A stretch of DNA of 12,753 nt from Oscillospiraceae bacterium (lineage in GTDB: Bacteria; Bacillota_A; Clostridia; Oscillospirales; Oscillospiraceae), in contig SVLA01000045.1 in assembly GCA_015068175.1 (NCBI GenBank), positions 1 through 12,753 on the forward strand, given 5' to 3'. This document shows positions 7,828 to 12,753 of the stretch, in pieces; the stretch's first letter is position 1; each line of letters opens with the position of its first letter. Made by a program: the position numbers and the translations under genes. The notes below the pieces were generated by a model. The model searched no databases. It was not told where the DNA came from and was given only the letters and a program-made list of their open reading frames with translations.

Positions 7828-9705
7828 ATGCCCAAACGATCCAATATGTTTCGGAAAAAGATCCCCGGGCTGTGGGAACGGGAGTCGGTGATCTGCCGGC
7901 TCGTGGCGGCCTGGACTTTTTTCGCTGCGGCCAATCTGCTGCAGGAAGGGGATTTTTATGAACTGTCCTTCGGTCAGGATGGCTCGTTCAGTAAATTGGC
8001 TCTGCTGGTGGCTGTACTGTTTGCCGGCCTGACAGCCATCAAGGCGGCGTGGACTGCCTATGAGACCGATAGCTGGTGCCTCATGGCGGGAGCCTCCGCC
8101 TGCGCGGCCCAATGGCTGATGCGCTACAAAGGCACCCAAGACAAGGTGCTGTTCACCCTGGCGGTGATCGCCGCCATGACCTTGTTTGCCATCTACTTCG
8201 TGCGGAAAAACGAAAAACTGTGGGACAAGTGGGATCCGGACCGCAAGACGGTCTGGGCGGTGACGGCGGTCCTGGGATTGGGATGCGGCACCGTCATCGG
8301 TGTGATCACCTGCCTGCGGCATATGACCTTCGGCGCGCCCAATTTTGACTTCGGACTCTTTGTGAATATGTTCCACAACATGAAGGAGACGGGCCTGCCG
8401 GTGACCGGCGCGGAGCGGGATGTGCTGATGAGCCATTTTGCGGTCCATCTGTCCCCCGTCTACTATCTGCTGCTGCCGTTTTATGCCGTCTTCCCGTCAC
8501 CGCTGACGCTGCAGATCGGCCAGGCGGCGGTTCTGGCGTCCGGCGTGGTGCCGGTGATGCTGCTGTGCCGCCATTTTAAGCTGTCCGGCCGGGTGACGCT
8601 GCTGCTGACGGCCATTTATGCCTGCTATCCGGCATTGTCCACCGGCTGTTTTTACGACATTCACGAGAACTGCTTCCTGACGCCCCTCCTTCTGTGGGTG
8701 TTCTATTTCTATGAGCGGAAGAAAATGCCCTGGATGTATCTGTTTGCCTTCCTGGTGCTGATGGTGAAGGAGGATGCGGCCATCTATATCTTCCTTTTTG
8801 CCCTCTATGTGATCCTGGGGCGGAAGGACTATCTCCACGGCATGATCCTGGCGGTGGCATCGCTGCTCTATTTTGGACTGGCTCTGAAGATCCTGGAGTC
8901 TTACAGCGCCTATTATCAGGAGCTGTATCAGGATGGGACCCCCAATCCCGGCATTGACGGGCCCATGATCAACCGCTTCAACAATCTGATCTTTGATGCG
9001 GCGGAGGGCCTGGTGGGTGTGGTACGGACGGCGCTGTTCAATCCCGGCTATCTGATGACCCAACTGTTCACTACCACGGAAAACGGCTGGAACAAGGTGG
9101 CCTATTTCCTCCAGATGTTCCTGCCCCTGGGGTTGATCCCCTTCTGCAGCAAGAAGCCGGCCCGGTGGCTGCTGATCGTGCCGGTGCTGATGAACCTGCT
9201 GACCAACTACAAATATCAGTATGATACCGGCTTCCAGTACCATTTCGGCATCACCGCCTTCCTGGTATATGTGACGGTGATGAATGTGCCGGATCTGGAA
9301 AAGCCGGTGCGGCGGACCGTGGTGACGGTGGCGGCGGTGGCTTGCTGCTGCTTATATCTGTCCTCGGTGATGCCCACCATGGGCTCCTATGTCCAGCGCT
9401 GGGAGGGAAGCAAGGGGGCCTGCCTGCAGATGGAGGAGATCCTGGACACCATCCCGGAGGATGCCTCCGTGGCCACCTCCACCTATCTGCTGAGCCATCT
9501 GGCGGATCGGGAAGAGATCTACGAGATCCGCTATCACTACACCAAAAAGGGCGGCAAGTATGTGGTGGAGCCGGATGTGGACTATATCGTCTTTGACGGG
9601 CGGTATTCCATCGACCAGGAATTGCTGGCGGCCATGAAGAATGCCGGCTATGTGATCACCCAGGAGCATCAGGGCCTGGTGACTGTGCTGGAAAGAGGAG
9701 AATAA
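7828..9705 (+). CDS. DUF2079 family polytopic membrane protein
   Basis: Large membrane protein of 625 residues with many hydrophobic segments, from about residue 20 to about 510, and a hydrophilic C-terminal part. It matches what I know of DUF2079 proteins, which resemble GT-C fold membrane glycosyltransferases but have no firmly assigned reaction. Typical landmarks are FDFGLFVNMFHN (173-184), the histidines of SHFAVHLSPVYY (202-213), the YDIHE motif (276-280) and the KED motif (314-316). A role in moving sugars or lipids at the cell surface is inference. Residues 1-165, with about four extra membrane segments, precede the core. GGAAGGGGG lies 7 bases before the ATG. An internal ATG at residue 7 is less well placed. 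The gene is monocistronic, with its own promoter and terminator. Confidence 0.85.
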   Translation: MPKRSNMFRKKIPGLWERESVICRLVAAWTFFAAANLLQEGDFYELSFGQDGSFSKLALLVAVLFAGLTAIKAAWTAYETDSWCLMAGASACAAQWLMRYKGTQDKVLFTLAVIAAMTLFAIYFVRKNEKLWDKWDPDRKTVWAVTAVLGLGCGTVIGVITCLRHMTFGAPNFDFGLFVNMFHNMKETGLPVTGAERDVLMSHFAVHLSPVYYLLLPFYAVFPSPLTLQIGQAAVLASGVVPVMLLCRHFKLSGRVTLLLTAIYACYPALSTGCFYDIHENCFLTPLLLWVFYFYERKKMPWMYLFAFLVLMVKEDAAIYIFLFALYVILGRKDYLHGMILAVASLLYFGLALKILESYSAYYQELYQDGTPNPGIDGPMINRFNNLIFDAAEGLVGVVRTALFNPGYLMTQLFTTTENGWNKVAYFLQMFLPLGLIPFCSKKPARWLLIVPVLMNLLTNYKYQYDTGFQYHFGITAFLVYVTVMNVPDLEKPVRRTVVTVAAVACCCLYLSSVMPTMGSYVQRWEGSKGACLQMEEILDTIPEDASVATSTYLLSHLADREEIYEIRYHYTKKGGKYVVEPDVDYIVFDGRYSIDQELLAAMKNAGYVITQEHQGLVTVLERGE

Positions 9706-9713
9706 TGAAGATG

Positions 9714-9745
9714 ACGGGTGTGCCCAGGGCGGCGCACCCGTTTTT
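9714..9745 (+). terminator. Intrinsic terminator of the DUF2079 gene
   Basis: An 11-bp stem (9714-9724 with 9731-9741, one G-U pair, core CGGGTG / CACCCG) with a 6-base loop runs into TTTTT. It begins 8 bases after the stop codon. Confidence 0.9.
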
Positions 9746-9802
9746 CGGCGGTGCCGGGGTCCCTTATTTTCGAGGATTTTTGCAATTTCCGAAAATTATG
9801 GG

Positions 9803-9831
9803 TTGAATTTGCGGCGGTTATGTGATACGAT
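9803..9831 (+). promoter_or_regulatory. Promoter of the cooC-acsD-acsC operon
   Basis: TTGAAT (9803-9808) is followed after 17 bases by TACGAT (9826-9831), preceded by TGA, which makes an extended -10 (TGaTACGAT). It would give a leader of about 65 bases with small hairpins (GGGC/GCCC near 9850 and CCGT/ACGG near 9862). The next gene starts at 9905. Confidence 0.6.
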
Positions 9832-9847
9832 ATCGTCGTATCGATAT
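9824..9847. promoter_or_regulatory. Nested palindromes over the -10: candidate operator
   Basis: Two overlapping perfect inverted repeats occur here: GATACGA (9824-9830) with TCGTATC (9836-9842), and ATATCG (9830-9835) with CGATAT (9842-9847). They cover the -10 and the expected transcription start, the classic place for a repressor site. The binding protein is unknown. Confidence 0.5.
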
Positions 9848-9904
9848 GGGCGCAGTATGCCCGTAGGACGGTACCGGCGAACCCCAAAAGAAGGAGACCA
9901 AATT

Positions 9905-10669
9905 ATGCCTCATACCATCGCAGTTGCCGGCAAGGGCGGCGTGGGTAAGACCACCACCTGCGGCATGATCATCGACTACCTGTGCAAAAGCGGCAAGGGT
10001 CCGCTGCTGGTAGTGGACGCCGATGCCAATGCCAACCTCAACGAGGTGCTGGGCGTTGAAATGGAGACCAGCCTCGGTCAGATCCGGGAAGAAATGGCCC
10101 AGGCCGAACTGAAAAAGACCATTCCCACCGGCATGACCAAAGGCGATTACGCAGAAATGAAATTCAGCCAGGCCCTCATCGAGGACGATGATTTCGATAT
10201 GCTCATCATGGGCCGCACCCAGGGCGAGGGCTGCTACTGCTACGTCAACTCCATGCTCAAGCGGCAGATGGATAAGTATGTGCCCAACTACAAATATGTG
10301 GTGATGGACAACGAGGCCGGCCTGGAGCACGTGGCCCGGGGTACGCTGCCCCATGTGGACACCATGCTGCTGGTTTCCGACTGTTCCCGCCGGGGCATCC
10401 AGGCGGTGGCCCGGATCGCAGACATCATCGGCGAGATGGATTTGAAGCCCGGCCGGGTGGGTCTCATCGTCAACCGGGCACCGGAAGGCAAGCTGGACGA
10501 CGGCATCCGCCAGGAGATCGAAAAACACGGCCTGAACCTGCTGGGCGTCCTGCCCCAGGATGAGGCGGTGTACCGCTGTGATTGCGCCGGCGAACCTTCT
10601 GCCCATCTGCCGGAGAGCAATCCGGTGAAAGTGGCCCTGAAGGGCATCATGCAGTCCATCGGACTGTAA
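9905..10669 (+). CDS. cooC: CooC/AcsF-type nickel-insertion ATPase for CODH/ACS
   Basis: Cytoplasmic P-loop ATPase of the MinD/SIMIBI class that helps load nickel into CO dehydrogenase or acetyl-CoA synthase. The 254 residues show the deviant Walker A GKGGVGKTT (9-17, signature K10), VVDADANANL (36-45) and the CxC metal-binding motif in GEGCYCYVN (C110, C112). The Walker B region is VVMDNEAGLEH (132-142). The CxC pair marks the CooC/AcsF group and binds metal across a dimer. Whether this copy serves CODH (CooC) or ACS (AcsF) cannot be told from sequence alone; its place before acsD suggests the ACS side. AAGAAGGAGACC precedes the ATG. A longer in-frame start at 9803 would contain the promoter. 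Arginine codons are mostly CGG (7 of 11), unlike the next two genes. Confidence 0.93.
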   Translation: MPHTIAVAGKGGVGKTTTCGMIIDYLCKSGKGPLLVVDADANANLNEVLGVEMETSLGQIREEMAQAELKKTIPTGMTKGDYAEMKFSQALIEDDDFDMLIMGRTQGEGCYCYVNSMLKRQMDKYVPNYKYVVMDNEAGLEHVARGTLPHVDTMLLVSDCSRRGIQAVARIADIIGEMDLKPGRVGLIVNRAPEGKLDDGIRQEIEKHGLNLLGVLPQDEAVYRCDCAGEPSAHLPESNPVKVALKGIMQSIGL

Positions 10670-10678
10670 CCAACGAAG

Positions 10679-10772
10679 TAAAAGTGAATAGTGAAAAGGT
10701 GAGGTATTTGCTTCGCCTGAGATCCTGCGATCCCGCCGAGGGTGTACCGCACTTATTCACTATTCACTCTTA
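10679..10772. repeat. MITE-like inverted-repeat element inside the acs operon
   Basis: A perfect 13-bp inverted repeat, AGTGAATAGTGAA (10683-10695) and TTCACTATTCACT (10756-10768), bounds a 94-base element. Pairing extends outward to 10679/10772 with one mismatch and inward imperfectly (GTGAGGTA against TACCGCAC). It fills most of the cooC-acsD gap. It resembles a miniature inverted-repeat element; no transposase is nearby. In RNA it would be a long hairpin between the two genes. Its T-rich right side is not a classical terminator tail. Confidence 0.7.
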
Positions 10773-10813
10773 TCTATTAACTAATTATTTATTTTTTAAG
10801 GGGGATACCAACT

Positions 10814-11755
10814 ATGTCTTTCGCACCCAAGACGGCACCCTACAGCGGCAAGATCAACGCTGTAACGCTGGGTACCGGTGACCAGGCAATCGTCATCGGT
10901 GGTCAGAATGTGCTGCCCTTCTACACCTTCGATGCACCCATCGAACACGCACCCAAGATCGGTGTGGAAATCTCTGATCTGGCCCACGAGTGGACTGCTC
11001 CCGGCCTGGTAGAGTTCTACGCCGGCTGCGCCACCATGGCTGACCGCGCCAAGAAGGCCGAGACCATGGACGGCTGCGACTTCATCGCGCTGAACTTCGA
11101 GTCCGCCGATCCCAACGGCCATAACCGCCCTGTGGAAGAGTGCGTGGCCGACGCCAAGGCTGTGGCCGAAGTCGTTACCAAGCCCATCGTGATCATGGGC
11201 TGCAAGAACATGGAGAAGGACGGCGAGCTGTTCGCCAAGATCTCCGATGCTCTGCAGGGCAAGAACATCGTGGTGATGTCTGCCAAGAACGAGGATTACA
11301 AGACCGTCGGCGCTTCCGTGGCCCTGGCTTACGGCCAGAAGGTCTGCGCTGAGACCGCTGACGACATCAACCTGGCCAAGCAGCTGAACATCATGCTCAA
11401 GGGCCTGTCCATCAAGCCCGAGAACATCGTCATGAACATCGGCACCGCTGCCGTGGGCTATGGCTATGAGTACGTGGCTTCTACCCTGGACCGTATCCGT
11501 CTGGCCGCTCTGGCCCAGTCCGATGCCGACCTGCAGATGCCCATTATCTCCCCGGTCTCCACCGATACCTGGGGCGTGAAGGAATCCACCGCTACCGAGG
11601 AAGACGAGCCCACCTGGGGCTGCACGGAAGAGCGCGCCATCAGCATGGAAGTTTCCACCGCTGCTGCCAACCTGACCGGCGGCGCTGATGCTGTGATCAT
11701 GCGTCATCCCGTGGCTGTGGCTACCATCAAGAAGTTCATTGCTGAACTTGTCTAA
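10814..11755 (+). CDS. acsD: Corrinoid iron-sulfur protein small subunit (CODH/ACS delta)
   Basis: Small subunit of the corrinoid iron-sulfur protein, which takes the methyl group from methyltetrahydrofolate and passes it to acetyl-CoA synthase in the Wood-Ljungdahl pathway. The 313 residues are the usual length and form the TIM-barrel delta subunit. Recognisable stretches include TLGTGDQAIVIGGQNVLPFY (16-35), the VEISDLAHEW region, FIALNFESADPNG, and PIISPVSTDTWGVKES toward the C-terminus. It pairs with AcsC, encoded 20 bases downstream, to cradle the cobamide. AAGGGGGA precedes the ATG. All six arginines use CGC or CGT, with no CGG, which suggests selection for high expression. Confidence 0.95.
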   Translation: MSFAPKTAPYSGKINAVTLGTGDQAIVIGGQNVLPFYTFDAPIEHAPKIGVEISDLAHEWTAPGLVEFYAGCATMADRAKKAETMDGCDFIALNFESADPNGHNRPVEECVADAKAVAEVVTKPIVIMGCKNMEKDGELFAKISDALQGKNIVVMSAKNEDYKTVGASVALAYGQKVCAETADDINLAKQLNIMLKGLSIKPENIVMNIGTAAVGYGYEYVASTLDRIRLAALAQSDADLQMPIISPVSTDTWGVKESTATEEDEPTWGCTEERAISMEVSTAAANLTGGADAVIMRHPVAVATIKKFIAELV

Positions 11756-11775
11756 TCGGAAGGAGGATACATACC

Positions 11776-12753
11776 ATGGCTTTGAAAGGTCTTGACATTT
11801 TTAAGCTGTCTCCCAAGAAGAACTGTAAGGAGTGCGGCAGCCCCACCTGTATGGCATTCTGCATGAAGGTGGCTCAGGGCGCAGTGTCCATCGACAAGTG
11901 CCCCTACTTCTCTGACGACGCAAAGGCGATGCTCAATGAGCAGACCGCTCCCCCCATGAAGACCATCTCCGTGGGCGAGCACAAGCTGGGCGGCGAGACC
12001 GTTCTGTTCCGTCACGAGAAGACCCTGGTCAATAAGAATCTGTTCGCTGTGTGCGTTTGCACCAATTGCGACAATGCCGATCAGAAGCTGGCCGACCTGA
12101 ACAAGGTGGACTACGAGCGTATCGGCGAGAGAATGTATGTGGAATTCGTCTTCGTTGCCAACAAGCAGAGCGATCCCGCTGTTTACGCTGAGCTGGTGAA
12201 GAAGGCCGCCGCTACCGGCCGCAGCCTGGTGCTGCAGTGCTGGGATGTGGAGTGTGCCAAGGCTGCTCTGGAAGTCTGCGGCACCAATGTGATCCTGGAC
12301 GGCGCTACCCCCGACAACTGGGAGGCCATGAATGCGCTGGCCACCGCCAAGGGTGTTGCTCTGGGCGTTTGGGCCGAGAACATCTCCGACCTGTACGACA
12401 CCGTGAAGAAGCTGGAAGCCGCCGGCAACAAGAACCTGGTTCTGGACGTTACCGCCGACACCGCCAAGCAGACGCTGGCCAACGCCGTTTTGGTCCGCCG
12501 CACCGCCATCAAGGACGGCGACCGCAGCTTCGGCTATCCCTCCATCGTCAACGTGGCCAAGCTAGCTAAGGGCGATGCCCACCTGCAGACTGCTTACGCT
12601 TCCATGTTCACCGAGAAGTATGCTTCCATCATCGTGATGGAGAACATGACCATGGCCCAGGCTCTGCCTCTGTACGGCCTGCGTCAGAACATCTTCACCG
12701 ATCCTCAGAAGCCCATGAAGGTGGAGTCCAAGATCTACCCCCTGAACGGCGCC
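11776..12753 (+). CDS. acsC: Corrinoid iron-sulfur protein large subunit (CODH/ACS gamma), 3' end missing
   Basis: Large subunit of the corrinoid iron-sulfur protein, partner of AcsD. 326 codons are present and the frame is open to the window edge; the family is about 440-450 residues, so the C-terminal cobamide-binding domain lies outside. The N-terminal domain has the four cysteines of the low-potential 4Fe-4S cluster at C17, C20, C25 and C42, in the spacing known from characterised proteins; a further C29 lies between them. The TIM-barrel domain follows. An unusual cysteine group CVCTNC (C93, C95, C98) lies after FRHEKT, where I would not expect metal ligands. GGAAGGAGG lies 10-12 bases before the ATG. 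Arginine codons are CGC, CGT and one AGA, with no CGG, as in acsD. Confidence 0.95.
   Translation, partial: MALKGLDIFKLSPKKNCKECGSPTCMAFCMKVAQGAVSIDKCPYFSDDAKAMLNEQTAPPMKTISVGEHKLGGETVLFRHEKTLVNKNLFAVCVCTNCDNADQKLADLNKVDYERIGERMYVEFVFVANKQSDPAVYAELVKKAAATGRSLVLQCWDVECAKAALEVCGTNVILDGATPDNWEAMNALATAKGVALGVWAENISDLYDTVKKLEAAGNKNLVLDVTADTAKQTLANAVLVRRTAIKDGDRSFGYPSIVNVAKLAKGDAHLQTAYASMFTEKYASIIVMENMTMAQALPLYGLRQNIFTDPQKPMKVESKIYPLNGA

Noticed and set aside
9746..10813. Cobalamin riboswitch for the corrinoid genes
   Set aside because: Neither the leader before cooC (about 70 bases) nor the 144-base gap before acsD has room for the element or a B12-box-like sequence that I could see.

Overview
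The window looks like chromosomal DNA from a GC-rich, anaerobic, Gram-positive Clostridia member, probably of the Oscillospiraceae/Ruminococcaceae type. The reasons are strong AGGAGG-type ribosome binding sites, TTGACA/TATAAT promoters, a MacB-like ABC module without an outer-membrane partner, and CO dehydrogenase/acetyl-CoA synthase (Wood-Ljungdahl) genes. No phage, transposase or CRISPR array is visible. Most of the window is core metabolism and housekeeping.

Layout. 1-623 has no convincing gene. It holds a leftward promoter near the left edge, several strong hairpins, and a two-promoter leader for a rightward ROK glucokinase (624-1568) that ends in a clear terminator. Convergent to it, on the minus strand, lie enolase (1610-2902) and a one-domain EamA transporter (2921-3334), spaced as an operon. 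Next on the minus strand is a secreted amidase-2 lipoprotein (3466-4218) with its own near-perfect promoter and terminator. Then comes a minus-strand efflux-type operon: membrane-anchored adaptor (5743-7434), ABC ATPase (5061-5732) and a third gene (4360-5061). The third gene sits where a MacB-type permease belongs, but it is a chimera of the permease N-terminus and the C-terminal half of an adaptor.

A tRNA-Gly(CCC) with its own promoter and terminator follows (7622-7695, minus). Divergent from it is a polytopic DUF2079 membrane protein (7828-9705, plus). The right end is the start of a Wood-Ljungdahl operon on the plus strand: the nickel-insertion ATPase CooC/AcsF (9905-10669), then both subunits of the corrinoid iron-sulfur protein, AcsD (10814-11755) and AcsC (11776 to the window end, incomplete). 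These two carry the methyl group to acetyl-CoA synthase, while CooC loads nickel into the CODH/ACS enzymes, which must be encoded outside the window.

The most unusual points are the permease-adaptor chimera, nested palindromes over the -10 region of the cooC-acs promoter, a MITE-like 94-bp inverted repeat inside the acs operon, and a sharp change in arginine codon use across that repeat. I found no clear new biological system.
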